From the NCBI RefSeq assembly GCF_002385225.1, contig NZ_DGDC01000010.1, positions 157,157 to 221,156 of the forward strand: DNA of 64,000 nucleotides, given 5' to 3'. The number at the start of each line of letters is the position of its first letter. The first letter of the stretch is position 1. A program made the translations under genes and the position numbers. Under the pieces are notes generated by a model that did not search any database, was not told the origin of the DNA, and worked only from the letters and a program-made list of their open reading frames with translations. Positions 25,421-34,425 of this stretch are shown here, piece by piece. The DNA comes from Psychrobacter sp. UBA3962. GTDB taxonomy: Bacteria; Pseudomonadota; Gammaproteobacteria; Pseudomonadales; Moraxellaceae.

Positions 25421-28132
25421 ATGAATGATTCGGTCAGTCCTATTGCTATCGTAGATGAGATGAAGCAATCTTATCTCGATTATGCAATGAGCGTTATTGT
25501 TTCTAGAGCTTTACCTGATGTACGGGATGGTCTAAAACCTGTGCATCGCCGTATCATGTATGCCATGCATCAGCTCTCCAACGACTACAATAAACCTTAT
25601 AAAAAATCTGCCCGTGTGGTCGGTGACGTAATCGGTAAATATCACCCTCATGGTGATACTGCTGTGTATGATGCCATTGTACGTATGGCGCAGGACTTTA
25701 GTTTGCGTTATCCCATGGTCGATGGTCAAGGTAACTTCGGTTCAATCGATGATGACCCAGCTGCTGCGATGCGTTATACCGAAGTACGTATGACCAAGCT
25801 GACTCACCAGATGCTGGCTGACCTCGAAAAAGACACTGTAGACTGGGAAGATAACTACGATGGTTCTGAGCGTATGCCCAGTGTCCTGCCTGCTCGTATC
25901 CCTAACTTATTGGTTAACGGCGCGACAGGTATTGCGGTAGGTATGGCGACCAATATGGCACCGCACAACCTAACCGAAGTGTTAAATGCGTGTTTGGCAT
26001 ATGCTGATAATCCAAACATTTCAAGCGAAGAGTTAACCACTTACATCTCAGGTCCTGATTTCCCTACGGGCGGTATCATCTATGGCCGTGCAGGAATTGT
26101 GGATGCGTATCGTACTGGTAAAGGCCGTGTGCATATTCGTGGCCGCTATCATATCGAGCCTATGAGTGACACTGGTGTTAACCGTGATCGTGAACGCATT
26201 GTATTTACCGAGATTCCTTATCAGGCGAACAAAGCTAAGCTGATTGAGCGTATCGCGGAATTAGTACGCGATAAAAAGATTGAAGGTATTTCAGAGATTC
26301 GTGATGAGTCTGATAAAGACGGCATGCGTATCGCCATTGACCTACGCCGCGGTGAAGTGGCTGAAGTTATTGTTAATAACCTGTTTTTGCAGACCCCGCT
26401 AGAATCAAGCTTTAGTATTAATATGGTTGCGCTTGATAACGGCCAACCTAAGCTAATGACCCTACGCCAGTTAATTGCTGCGTTCGTGCGTCACCGTCAA
26501 GAAGTGGTCACCCGCCGCACAATTTATGAGCTAAATAAAGCCAAAGCTCGTGGTCACTTATTAGAAGGCTTGACCGTAGCTCTAGCCAACATTGATGAGA
26601 TCATTGCCACCATTAAAGAGTCGGCCAACCGTGGGGAAGCCCGTGAGAAGCTGTTAGCTCAGATTTGGGACTCAGGCACTGTGGTAGCGATGTTACAAGC
26701 AGCGGGCCGTGGTACGTTAGTAGCGGGTGATTTACGCTCAGTTCGTCCTGAGTTTATCGAAGGCGAAGATTTAAAAAATCCATTTGGCTTAATTGATAAC
26801 GGCAATAATTACCGCTTATCAGTAGAGCAAGTCAACGCTATCTTAGAGATGCAGCTACACCGTTTAACGGGTCTTGAGCATGAAAAGTTAACTGAAGAAT
26901 ATCAAGATTTGTTGCGTCAAATCGCTGAATTTGAATCTATTTTGGCTGACTTTGATAAGCTGATGATGGTTATCAAAAATGAGATGCATGAGATTTTAGA
27001 GAACTTTGGCGATGAGCGTCGCACAGATATCGTTGATTCTCGTACTGACTTTAGCCGTGAAGACCTAATTCCTGAGCAGACCGTTGTGCTAACTGTATCG
27101 CGTACTGGTTATGCAAAAACTCAGCCAATCAGTGATTATGTGGCTCAAAAACGAGGTGGTAAGGGTAAGTCTGCCACAGCGATGAAAGAAGATGATGTGA
27201 TTGATCACCTAGTAGTGACTTCAACTCATGCGACGGTATTGTGCTTTACGGATAATGGGCGAGTATTTAGCCTAAGAGGCTTTGAAGTCCCTATTGCCAG
27301 CCGTGGTTCGCGAGGCCGCCCACTGGTTAACATCATCGGACTTGATCCGGATGAAGTGGTAACTACCATCTTGCCTATTCCTAATTTATCAGAAGAAATT
27401 GACAGCCGTTTTGTGTTCTTTGCTACTGCTAACGGTACGGTAAAACGTGTTGAGCTATCTCAATTTGCCAATATCCGTTCTAATGGTCTAATCGCTATTG
27501 GGCTGGAAGAAGGCGATAAACTAGTATCGGCCCGTATTACCAATGGTGAGCAGGAAGTTATGCTGTTTGCTTCAAGTGGTAAAGCGATTCGTTTTGATGA
27601 AAATGATGCGCGTGTGATGGGACGTACCGCCAAAGGTGTCCGTGGTATGCGCATTGCCAAAGATGAGTTTATTAAGTCATTAGTTGTCATTGAAGAAGAT
27701 GTTAAAGAAATCTTGATTGCCTGTGAAAACGGCTATGGTAAACGTACACCGGTAGAAGAGTTCAATGCTCAGAATCGTGGTGGTGGCGGTGTTATTGCCA
27801 TTAAGACCAGTGAGCGTAATGGCGCGTTAGTACGTGCCACAAAAGTTCATCCTGAAGACGATATTATCTTAATTTCAAATAAAGGCACTCTGGTTCGTAC
27901 GCCAGTTGCTCAAGTAGCTACATCAGGCCGAAATACTCAAGGGGTAACTTTGATTCGCTTGGCCAATGATGAAGCTTTAGTGGCAATGGCCCGAGTCGAA
28001 GATAGTGGTGAGGAAGATGAAATCGTTGAAGCCATGAAAGATGAAGGTTTGTTGGCTGACGACGCTATTGAAGGCTTGGAGGAACAACTAGATCTAGATG
28101 AAGCTGAAGATAGCTTAGAGGATGATCAGTAG
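25421..28132 (+). CDS. gyrA: DNA gyrase subunit A
   Basis: 903 residues. GyrA breaks and rejoins DNA in the gyrase A2B2 tetramer. The active-site tyrosine is Tyr119 in AAAMRYTE. The quinolone region reads HPHGDTAVYD, with Thr80 where E. coli has Ser83 and Asp84 for Asp87; Thr is also wild type in Pseudomonas aeruginosa. The C-terminal beta-pinwheel contains the GyrA box QKRGGKGK-type motif (near 567-575). An acidic tail rich in Glu/Asp ends the protein. Terminator at 28261. Confidence 0.97.
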   Translation: MNDSVSPIAIVDEMKQSYLDYAMSVIVSRALPDVRDGLKPVHRRIMYAMHQLSNDYNKPYKKSARVVGDVIGKYHPHGDTAVYDAIVRMAQDFSLRYPMVDGQGNFGSIDDDPAAAMRYTEVRMTKLTHQMLADLEKDTVDWEDNYDGSERMPSVLPARIPNLLVNGATGIAVGMATNMAPHNLTEVLNACLAYADNPNISSEELTTYISGPDFPTGGIIYGRAGIVDAYRTGKGRVHIRGRYHIEPMSDTGVNRDRERIVFTEIPYQANKAKLIERIAELVRDKKIEGISEIRDESDKDGMRIAIDLRRGEVAEVIVNNLFLQTPLESSFSINMVALDNGQPKLMTLRQLIAAFVRHRQEVVTRRTIYELNKAKARGHLLEGLTVALANIDEIIATIKESANRGEAREKLLAQIWDSGTVVAMLQAAGRGTLVAGDLRSVRPEFIEGEDLKNPFGLIDNGNNYRLSVEQVNAILEMQLHRLTGLEHEKLTEEYQDLLRQIAEFESILADFDKLMMVIKNEMHEILENFGDERRTDIVDSRTDFSREDLIPEQTVVLTVSRTGYAKTQPISDYVAQKRGGKGKSATAMKEDDVIDHLVVTSTHATVLCFTDNGRVFSLRGFEVPIASRGSRGRPLVNIIGLDPDEVVTTILPIPNLSEEIDSRFVFFATANGTVKRVELSQFANIRSNGLIAIGLEEGDKLVSARITNGEQEVMLFASSGKAIRFDENDARVMGRTAKGVRGMRIAKDEFIKSLVVIEEDVKEILIACENGYGKRTPVEEFNAQNRGGGGVIAIKTSERNGALVRATKVHPEDDIILISNKGTLVRTPVAQVATSGRNTQGVTLIRLANDEALVAMARVEDSGEEDEIVEAMKDEGLLADDAIEGLEEQLDLDEAEDSLEDDQ

Positions 28133-28260
28133 TTAATGAGTATTGATTTGATAGCGGTAACTGGATAAGTTCTAAATTGATAAGCGCTAAGCATCTTATC
28201 TAGGCTGTCATTCAGTATGGTTTAACAAATAACCTCTATGAGCGGTCGTTGATAACCTAT

Positions 28261-28290
28261 AAAATGCCAACATAATGTTGGCATTTTTTT
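28261..28290 (+). terminator. Rho-independent terminator before gst
   Basis: AAAATGCCAACA (28261-28272) pairs perfectly with TGTTGGCATTTT (28276-28287), followed by further Ts. It ends gyrA transcription just before the GST ribosome site. Confidence 0.85.
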
Positions 28291-28314
28291 TGCTCTAAAC
28301 AATAAGGAAAGTAT

Positions 28315-29019
28315 ATGTCTGAATTGCATTTGCATCATTTAGAAAACTCACGATCATTTCGTATTCTGTGGCTATTAGAAGAGCTGGGTGTGGAGTATCA
28401 ATTAACCAGATATGAGCGTACCAACTCTTATTTGGCCCCAAAGAGCTTGGAGCGAGTCCACCCTTCAGGCAAGTCTCCTGTGTTAGAGGTAGCAGGTCTT
28501 AATCCAAAAGATCCAGCAGAAAAGACCAGCCTAATAGAGTCAGGACACATCATTGATTATTTAATGGCGAAGTATGACACAGAGTATAAGCTACATCCGA
28601 AGGTGGATGCTGAGAGTCAGGCCTGGCGTGATTATGACTTTTGGATGCATTATGCAGAAGCTTCAGCTATGCCCGCTTTGGTGATGCGTCTGGTGTTTAG
28701 TAAGGTAGTTGAGCGCTCTCCAACTTTGATTAAGCCCATAGCCAAAGGCATTCGTAAGCAAGTAGAAGCGTTGATGATCAATAAGAATATTAGAACAGCT
28801 CTGGATTTAATCGAAGAGAAGTTGTCAAAAGATAAGTGGTTTGCGGGCAGCGAGTTTAGTGCAGCAGATGTGCAAATGGGCTTTTTTATTGAAGCTGCCA
28901 ATGCCGGTCCTGGGCTTGATGAAGTCCGCTATAATAGTACTTTAAATTGGCTAAAGCGCTGTCAGGGCAGACAGGCCTATAAAGCTGCGGTGGAAAAAGG
29001 AGGTAAGCTTGAGTTCTAG
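28315..29019 (+). CDS. Glutathione S-transferase family protein
   Basis: 234 residues. The N-terminal thioredoxin-like domain begins LHLHHLENSRSFRILWLLEE, with Ser at the usual Ser/Tyr activation zone and SGKSPVLEV holding the cis-Pro loop. The C-terminal helical domain has FSAADVQMGFFIEAA, with the conserved Asp of the N-capping box. Substrate unknown. AAGGA precedes the ATG. Its last codons contain an AAGGAGGT ribosome site for the next gene, so the pair is co-translated. Confidence 0.88.
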   Translation: MSELHLHHLENSRSFRILWLLEELGVEYQLTRYERTNSYLAPKSLERVHPSGKSPVLEVAGLNPKDPAEKTSLIESGHIIDYLMAKYDTEYKLHPKVDAESQAWRDYDFWMHYAEASAMPALVMRLVFSKVVERSPTLIKPIAKGIRKQVEALMINKNIRTALDLIEEKLSKDKWFAGSEFSAADVQMGFFIEAANAGPGLDEVRYNSTLNWLKRCQGRQAYKAAVEKGGKLEF

Positions 29020-29230
29020 TTCTTTTACTCAGGAAAGTCAAAAAATAGAAGCTAATAAACCAGAGATTTTAAAAAACTGGAAAACAAAGTTATTTATATT
29101 ATTGCTTTGCGTGGTAAGTTTTTATGCAGGTTGGCAAGCCAGCCGCTCGCATTTAGTGAAAGAATGTCAGTTGGCAGGCGCTCAAGTTACGGTAGAGGAT
29201 GGTTTGGTTATTTGTCAGATGCCTCAATAA
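29009..29230 (+). CDS. Small single-span membrane protein coupled to GST
   Basis: 73 residues from TTG 29009, overlapping the GST stop by 11 bases. AAGGAGGT at 28997-29004 is a full anti-Shine-Dalgarno match and argues strongly for translation from TTG. One hydrophobic helix at about 27-44 (KLFILLLCVVSFYAGWQA), a cytoplasmic polar N-terminus and a short outer tail with two cysteines (CQLAG, VICQM). No family recognised. Tight coupling suggests joint function or joint regulation with the GST. Confidence 0.7.
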   Translation: MSSSSFTQESQKIEANKPEILKNWKTKLFILLLCVVSFYAGWQASRSHLVKECQLAGAQVTVEDGLVICQMPQ

Positions 29231-29338
29231 ATCCATTCGAGTAAGATTTTTATGCTCTTTTTTACCTAACCTGTTACAGCTCGATTGCTCCTACAGCTCC
29301 ATTGTTTAAGCTGATTTTTAAAGACAGCTATCTATAAA

Positions 29339-29378
29339 GCCCGTATTGACGAATTCACGTTGGTACGGGCTTTTTTTG
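29339..29378 (+). terminator. Rho-independent terminator of gst unit
   Basis: AGCCCGTA (29339-29346) pairs with TACGGGCT (29365-29372), followed by a T-run. An 18-base loop. Confidence 0.8.
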
Positions 29379-29453
29379 GCTATAGCTTTTATATACAGGG
29401 TTACTTATTAGTCATGTACAGCTATTGACAGTTAAAAATATTATAAATTATTA

Positions 29454-29482
29454 CTTGAAATCAAATCGATTAGGTAGCATAT
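29454..29482 (+). promoter_or_regulatory. Sigma32-type promoter P1 of clpB
   Basis: CTTGAAA (29454-29460), exactly the sigma32 -35 consensus, then 14 bases, then TAGCATAT (29475-29482), matching CCCCATNT at the CAT and final T. Confidence 0.6.
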
Positions 29483-29541
29483 AAATAGCAGATACAAGCA
29501 AAGCAAAAGTGCCAGGCTAGAATGGTTTTTACGCTAAAGTA

Positions 29542-29570
29542 CTTGAAAGTTGCTTCAGAGAAACAGATAT
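29542..29570 (+). promoter_or_regulatory. Sigma32-type promoter P2 of clpB
   Basis: A second exact CTTGAAA (29542-29548), again 14 bases, then ACAGATAT (29563-29570), matching CCCCATNT at C2, A5, T6 and T8. Transcription would start about 25 bases before the clpB ATG. Confidence 0.55.
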
Positions 29571-29601
29571 AAAAAGTATAAATTATTATAAGGATAACTT
29601 A

Positions 29602-32190
29602 ATGAGATTTGAAAAGTTCACCCAAAAACTACAGGCAGCTTTACAGCAAGCCCAAAGTCTGGCAATTGGTCGAGACCATACCAGTATTAGCCCGATTCAT
29701 ATCATGGCTGCACTATTAGAAGATGAATCAAACATCTCAGTGTGCCAACAGGCAGGGGCTAGCGTTCCGGCTCTTAAGAATGGGGTTGCGAAAGCTTTAG
29801 ACAACGAAGCAGTCATATCCAATCCAACAGGAGAGGTTAATTTAAATACAGAGTCGATTCGAATTTTAAACTTGGCGGACCGTCAAGCTCAAAAAGCAGG
29901 AGATGAGTACATTGCCACTGAGTGGGTAATGCTGATTTTGGCAGAGCAGGGCGACACTAAGAAAATTTTTAAAGAAGCTGGGGTTACTTCAGAAAAATTA
30001 CAAGCTGTTATTGAACAACTTCGTGGAGAACAAACCGTGGACAGTCAAAACGCTGAAGACCAACGCGATGCGTTAAACAAATATACTGTGAACCTTACAG
30101 AACAGGCTGAGATGGGTAAGCTGGACCCAGTTATTGGTCGTGATGAAGAGATTCGTAGAACCATCCAAGTATTATCTCGCCGAACCAAAAATAACCCAGT
30201 ATTAATTGGTGAGCCAGGTGTGGGTAAAACAGCCATTGTTGAAGGTTTAGCACAGAAGATTGTCAATGGTGATGTGCCAGAAGGCTTACGTCATAAAGAA
30301 GTGTTGTCACTAGACTTAGGGGCTTTGATTGCCGGTGCTAAGTATCGTGGTGAGTTTGAAGAGCGTTTGAAAAACGTTCTAAATGACTTAGCGAAGCAAG
30401 AAGGCAATGTCATCTTATTCATCGACGAGCTACATACCATGGTCGGAGCGGGTAAAACCGACGGAGCTATGGATGCCGGTAATATGTTAAAGCCAGCTCT
30501 GGCTCGTGGTGAACTGCACTGTGTGGGAGCAACTACGCTTGATGAGTACCGCCAGTACATCGAGAAAGACGCTGCTCTTGAGCGCCGTTTCCAAAAAGTA
30601 CTGGTGGATGAACCCACTGTTGAAGATACCATTGCTATTTTGCGTGGTCTAAAAGAGCGCTATGAGCTACACCATGGTGTCGACATTCAAGACAGTGCCA
30701 TTATTGCTGCTGCCCGCATGAGTCATCGTTATATCACTGATCGTAAGCTACCTGATAAAGCCATTGATTTGGTTGATGAGGCAGCGAGCCGTCTGCGTAT
30801 GGAGATGGACAGTAAGCCTGAAGCATTGGGTAAACTTGATAGCCGTCTGATTCAATTAAAAATGCAACGTGAAGTGTTAAAAAATGAAGAAGATGCTGGA
30901 GCACAAGCAGAGCGCAGAGTTCTTGATGAGCAAATCGAAGAGCTTGAAAAAGAATATGCCGATCTAAACGAAATCTGGCAAGCAGAAAAAGCTTTGGTAA
31001 AAGGCAGTCAGCAGTTAAAAGACGAGCTAGATAAAGCGCGTATTGCTTATGATAAAGCCAGTCGTGAAGGCGATTATGAAACCATGAGTAAGCTGCAGTA
31101 TGAGACCATTCCGCAGTTAGAAAAACGCATCACAGAATCTGACTTGGCTGAACAAAAAGAGCAAGCCGGCGAAGGCGACCGTATCAAGTTACTACGTAAC
31201 AAAGTGACGGATAATGAAATTGCTGAAGTTGTGGCTGCTGCGACCGGTATTCCGGTCAGTAGAATGCTACAAGGCGAGCGTGAGAAAATGTTGACGATGG
31301 AAGAGCGTCTACATGAGCGTGTGGTAGGTCAGGACGAAGCGGTACAGTCGGTAGCTAACGCGGTTCGTCGTAGCCGTGCCGGTCTATCTGATCCAAACCG
31401 TCCTTCAGGCTCGTTCTTATTCCTAGGTCCAACAGGGGTAGGTAAAACTGAGTTGACTAAATCTTTGGCCAACTTCTTGTTTGATTCTGAAGATGCCATG
31501 GTGCGTATCGACATGAGTGAGTACATGGAGAAGCATAGTGTGAGCCGTTTGGTAGGTGCACCTCCAGGTTATGTGGGCTATGAAGAGGGTGGGGTACTAA
31601 CGGAAGCGGTTCGCCGTAAGCCTTATAGCGTTATCTTGTTTGATGAGGTTGAAAAAGCTCACCCAGATGTCTTCAACATTCTATTGCAAGTATTGGATGA
31701 TGGCCGCTTAACCGACTCACAAGGTCGTGTGGTCGACTTCAAAAACACAGTTATCATCATGACCAGTAACTTAGGATCGCACAAGATTCAGGAGATGGCT
31801 GGTGATGACTATGAAGAGATTAAATCAGCGGTTATGGAGTCTGTGGGTCAGCACTTCCGTCCTGAGTTCGTCAACCGTATTGACGAGATTGTGGTATTCC
31901 ACCCACTGGGTATGTCACAGATGGCCGGTATTGCGGATATTCAGTTAAATCGTCTGCGTGATCGTCTCAAAGAGCGTGAAATGGACATCAAGTTGTCACC
32001 AGATGCCCTGCACATGCTAGTAGCAGTAGGCTATGATCCTGTCTATGGCGCACGTCCTCTTAAGCGTGCTATCCAGCAGCAGATTGAAAACCCATTGTCA
32101 CTGAAGCTTCTATCAGGAGAATTCGTGGCAGGTGATACCATAGTTGTTGATGTGGATGAAGAAGATAACTTACTTTTTTCTAAAGCATAA
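29602..32190 (+). CDS. clpB: ATP-dependent disaggregase ClpB
   Basis: 862 residues, the usual length. The N-terminal Clp repeat domain (1-150) is followed by AAA+ module 1 with Walker A GEPGVGKT (about 203-210) and Walker B LFIDELH, the coiled-coil M-domain (about 410-530, rich in Glu, Lys and Leu), and AAA+ module 2 with GPTGVGKT (about 609-616) and VILFDEVEKAHPDV. It works with DnaK to dissolve protein aggregates in the cytoplasm. Two sigma32-like promoters upstream fit a heat-shock gene. Terminator at 32271. Confidence 0.97.
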   Translation: MRFEKFTQKLQAALQQAQSLAIGRDHTSISPIHIMAALLEDESNISVCQQAGASVPALKNGVAKALDNEAVISNPTGEVNLNTESIRILNLADRQAQKAGDEYIATEWVMLILAEQGDTKKIFKEAGVTSEKLQAVIEQLRGEQTVDSQNAEDQRDALNKYTVNLTEQAEMGKLDPVIGRDEEIRRTIQVLSRRTKNNPVLIGEPGVGKTAIVEGLAQKIVNGDVPEGLRHKEVLSLDLGALIAGAKYRGEFEERLKNVLNDLAKQEGNVILFIDELHTMVGAGKTDGAMDAGNMLKPALARGELHCVGATTLDEYRQYIEKDAALERRFQKVLVDEPTVEDTIAILRGLKERYELHHGVDIQDSAIIAAARMSHRYITDRKLPDKAIDLVDEAASRLRMEMDSKPEALGKLDSRLIQLKMQREVLKNEEDAGAQAERRVLDEQIEELEKEYADLNEIWQAEKALVKGSQQLKDELDKARIAYDKASREGDYETMSKLQYETIPQLEKRITESDLAEQKEQAGEGDRIKLLRNKVTDNEIAEVVAAATGIPVSRMLQGEREKMLTMEERLHERVVGQDEAVQSVANAVRRSRAGLSDPNRPSGSFLFLGPTGVGKTELTKSLANFLFDSEDAMVRIDMSEYMEKHSVSRLVGAPPGYVGYEEGGVLTEAVRRKPYSVILFDEVEKAHPDVFNILLQVLDDGRLTDSQGRVVDFKNTVIIMTSNLGSHKIQEMAGDDYEEIKSAVMESVGQHFRPEFVNRIDEIVVFHPLGMSQMAGIADIQLNRLRDRLKEREMDIKLSPDALHMLVAVGYDPVYGARPLKRAIQQQIENPLSLKLLSGEFVAGDTIVVDVDEEDNLLFSKA

Positions 32191-32500
32191 TAAAGGTATC
32201 AGATATATGTGAAAGCAAAGTAGCTAAAATTGTCTTGCTTGCTAATCTGCTTATCTATATCTTCAACCCAAACCCTTATCTACACCAGTAGGTAAGGGTT
32301 TTTTGTTTTAGGAAGTTGTGTGTATGGAGTTTTTTTCATCAAGTAGAGCAAAATGCCCTTATATTATTAGGGATATTGCTTAGCCAGGGCGCTTTGTTTA
32401 TCATGTCATGTTACAATTTATGATTGTAAGTAAAAAGAGGTTCACCAACCTCTCTCTAGGCTTTCTAAAAACTCACTGTCCAATCTGTAAGGAACATATA
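32191..32500. other. Intergenic region after clpB
   Basis: 310 bases. Contains the clpB terminator (32271-32306) and, after it, the promoter and TAAGGA ribosome site (32488-32493) of the lipoprotein gene. The lipoprotein frame is open back to 32408, but that part lacks a signal peptide and is rejected as coding. Confidence 0.5.
32271..32306 (+). terminator. Rho-independent terminator of clpB
   Basis: AACCCTTATCTAC (32271-32283) pairs with GTAGGTAAGGGTT (32288-32300) with one T-G pair, four-base loop, followed by TTTTGTTTT. Confidence 0.85.
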
Positions 32501-33769
32501 ATGACTTTAAGCACCTCCTTTAAAAAGACCAAACTAAGTGTTGTATTACTGGCTACTGTCTTTGCTGCCTCTGCCTGCAGTACCCTTCCTTCAGAAACCT
32601 CCAATGCTAATGGCAAATCCGTTATTGTCGCTGAGACTAACCAAGCGCAGGGTACAAATAAAGCCAGTCGCTTAGATACTGCAAATTGGGCAGAAGATAT
32701 CAAGGCTTGTAGTGATGATTATAAAAAACTAATCCAACCTGAAATCAGCAAGTTCTCTAGCCAAGCATTAAGTTATGATCAGTTGTTTAGTAAAAGTGCG
32801 AGTGGTATAGATTTAGCCAACCAACTACCACAAACTGAATCGGTAGAATGTAAGCAACAAGCTTTAGCGATAGCTGAGCAAATGAATCAGGCGAAAGTTG
32901 AAGCAGCTCAAAATGAGCTAAACAAGAGCAACTTGTCTGAAGCAGATAAAAGAGCGGCATTATCCAATTTACTTTATGCACAGCAAGCCTTGTTCTTTAG
33001 TTATGTTCGTCATGGTTTGATTTCTAGCGATGAAAAAGACGTGCAACTGTGGCTACAAGCCAATGATATTTGGAATCAGTGGTTAAGTGAGCCTATCGCT
33101 TTTTCTAATGCGGATGCGATGGTGAAAACCTTAATGACCAATAGAGCCTTACTTTCGACTGTGGGTCAATTAACTGATTATTTGGAAAACTATAATACTG
33201 AATTACAGCAGCAGCCTAAGAAAAAAGAGCTGCTATTAAACCAAACTTTAATTTTCTTAGCCCAAGCTGAAACCAATAATAGAGAAGTAAGCAAGTCGCT
33301 CGATAAAGCAGTAGATTCTCTACCTTGGTTAAAAACAGTGACCACGCAGCTAAGCGATGAAAATGAAGCTAATAAAAACTCCGCACAAAAGCTTAGCGTG
33401 AATGAAACGGAGGAGGCCTTGCTTAAGGTATTACAGCGTGATGAAAGTGAGTATTTTACTCAGTTATTAAAGTTGACTGCCTTAAGATACCAAGACATTA
33501 ATGAAGAAAAGCTTCTTGAAAGTGCTAAAACCTTCTTAACAGAGGAAGTAGAAGACTTAGCCTTAAGTGAGCTGCTAGGGGCAATGGACTATGCCAAAAT
33601 GGGTGATCGAGAGTCTAGTAAACGTTGGTTAGATAAAGCATTTACTCATAGTGATATTGTGAATGAAATTTGTCAGATACCTGACCTAAATCCTGCCAGC
33701 TTAAACCCTTTCTTCAATGAGAAAGATGGCAAATGGTTACTAGATGAAATTAATAAGCAATGTAGCTAA
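32501..33769 (+). CDS. Hypothetical helical lipoprotein
   Basis: 422 residues from ATG 32501 (TAAGGA at 32488-32493). Signal peptide KTKLSVVLLATVFAASAC, with the lipid Cys at about 26, so it is an exported lipoprotein. The mature protein is almost all alpha-helix, rich in Gln, Asn, Leu and Glu, with TPR-like stretches near residues 350-390 (ALSELLGAMDYAKMGDRESS). No catalytic motif and no family recognised. Stands alone between clpB and a terminator. Confidence 0.75.
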   Translation: MTLSTSFKKTKLSVVLLATVFAASACSTLPSETSNANGKSVIVAETNQAQGTNKASRLDTANWAEDIKACSDDYKKLIQPEISKFSSQALSYDQLFSKSASGIDLANQLPQTESVECKQQALAIAEQMNQAKVEAAQNELNKSNLSEADKRAALSNLLYAQQALFFSYVRHGLISSDEKDVQLWLQANDIWNQWLSEPIAFSNADAMVKTLMTNRALLSTVGQLTDYLENYNTELQQQPKKKELLLNQTLIFLAQAETNNREVSKSLDKAVDSLPWLKTVTTQLSDENEANKNSAQKLSVNETEEALLKVLQRDESEYFTQLLKLTALRYQDINEEKLLESAKTFLTEEVEDLALSELLGAMDYAKMGDRESSKRWLDKAFTHSDIVNEICQIPDLNPASLNPFFNEKDGKWLLDEINKQCS

Positions 33770-33796
33770 TTGACTAGCCTGGTTTAATAAAGAGAA

Positions 33797-33828
33797 AAGG
33801 CTCAGTGTTTATAACTGGGCCTTTTTTT
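33797..33828 (+). terminator. Rho-independent terminator
   Basis: AAGGCTCAGT (33797-33806) pairs with ACTGGGCCTT (33814-33823) with one wobble pair, then a T-run. Ends the lipoprotein gene. Confidence 0.85.
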
Positions 33829-33900
33829 ATAGCCTTACTAATGGCAATTTTCTATAGGTTTAACGGTCTGTAAAGTTTACCTATCTACAGAATAGTTAGC

Positions 33901-34290
33901 TTATTTAGTCGGCAGACCGGTACCACACTCACCCGGGGTATGGCTGATGGCAGTTGCAGTGGTGCAGGCCATACAGGCATTGCCAGCAGTCTTATAGCTG
34001 ACTTGACCATTAGGGGCCTTGTGTTTAACACACACTGGATCATATTGCATGGTGCACATGGTTTGTTCTTTATCCGGAGTAAAAGGGCCACACTGTGCTA
34101 CTTTAGTGCTGTTACCGGAGTGATTGGCATCAGGAGTGCTAATGGGAGCAGGCGTCTGGGTATGAGGAGTTGAGTTAGAATCTTCTGCCGTCACACAGCC
34201 TGTAGCCAGTAAACCTGTGGTAATCGATAAAGCCATAATTTTTGAAAAATTAAATAGCTTATGGCGTCTTTTTTGAATCAATGCCGTCAT
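33901..34290 (-). CDS. Lipoprotein with Kazal-like six-cysteine domain
   Basis: 129 residues. Signal peptide with lipobox ATGC (Cys32), a Thr/Pro/Ser-rich linker (about 36-62), then a C-terminal domain with exactly six cysteines at 67, 79, 87, 106, 109 and 122. CTMQYDPVC, the YKTAGNAC segment and the final GEC fit the Kazal serine-protease-inhibitor pattern (Cys-x7-Cys, Tyr-x-x-x-Asn-x-Cys-x2-Cys). Bacterial Kazal-like lipoproteins exist but few are characterised. A role in shielding surface proteins from proteases is only a guess. Stands alone on the minus strand. Confidence 0.75.
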   Translation of the reverse strand: MTALIQKRRHKLFNFSKIMALSITTGLLATGCVTAEDSNSTPHTQTPAPISTPDANHSGNSTKVAQCGPFTPDKEQTMCTMQYDPVCVKHKAPNGQVSYKTAGNACMACTTATAISHTPGECGTGLPTK

Positions 34291-34342
34291 AATGATTCCT
34301 CATCCTAATTGAGTGTTGAGTTATTTTAAGCTTATATCTTAG

Positions 34343-34375
34343 CAAAAAAAATAGCCTACCCAAGGTAAGCTATTT
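34343..34375 (-). terminator. Minus-strand terminator of DUF3144 gene
   Basis: AAATAGC-C-TACC (34349-34360) pairs with GGTA-A-GCTATTT (34364-34375). On the minus strand a run of eight Ts follows, so it ends the transcript coming from 34426. Confidence 0.8.
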
Positions 34376-34425
34376 ATGTATCTTGTATTCAAAATATTAC
34401 TTTTATCTAAATGAGATAAAAGGGT

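Larger units (their letters stand above)
29231..29601. other. Promoter region of clpB
   Basis: 371 bases holding the terminator of the gst unit (29339-29378) and two heat-shock-type promoters (29454-29482 and 29542-29570). No additional ORF seen. A TAAGGA ribosome site lies just before clpB. Confidence 0.6.

Noticed and set aside
32408..32500. Upstream start for the helical lipoprotein
   Set aside because: Would bury the signal peptide; TAAGGA precedes the inner ATG.
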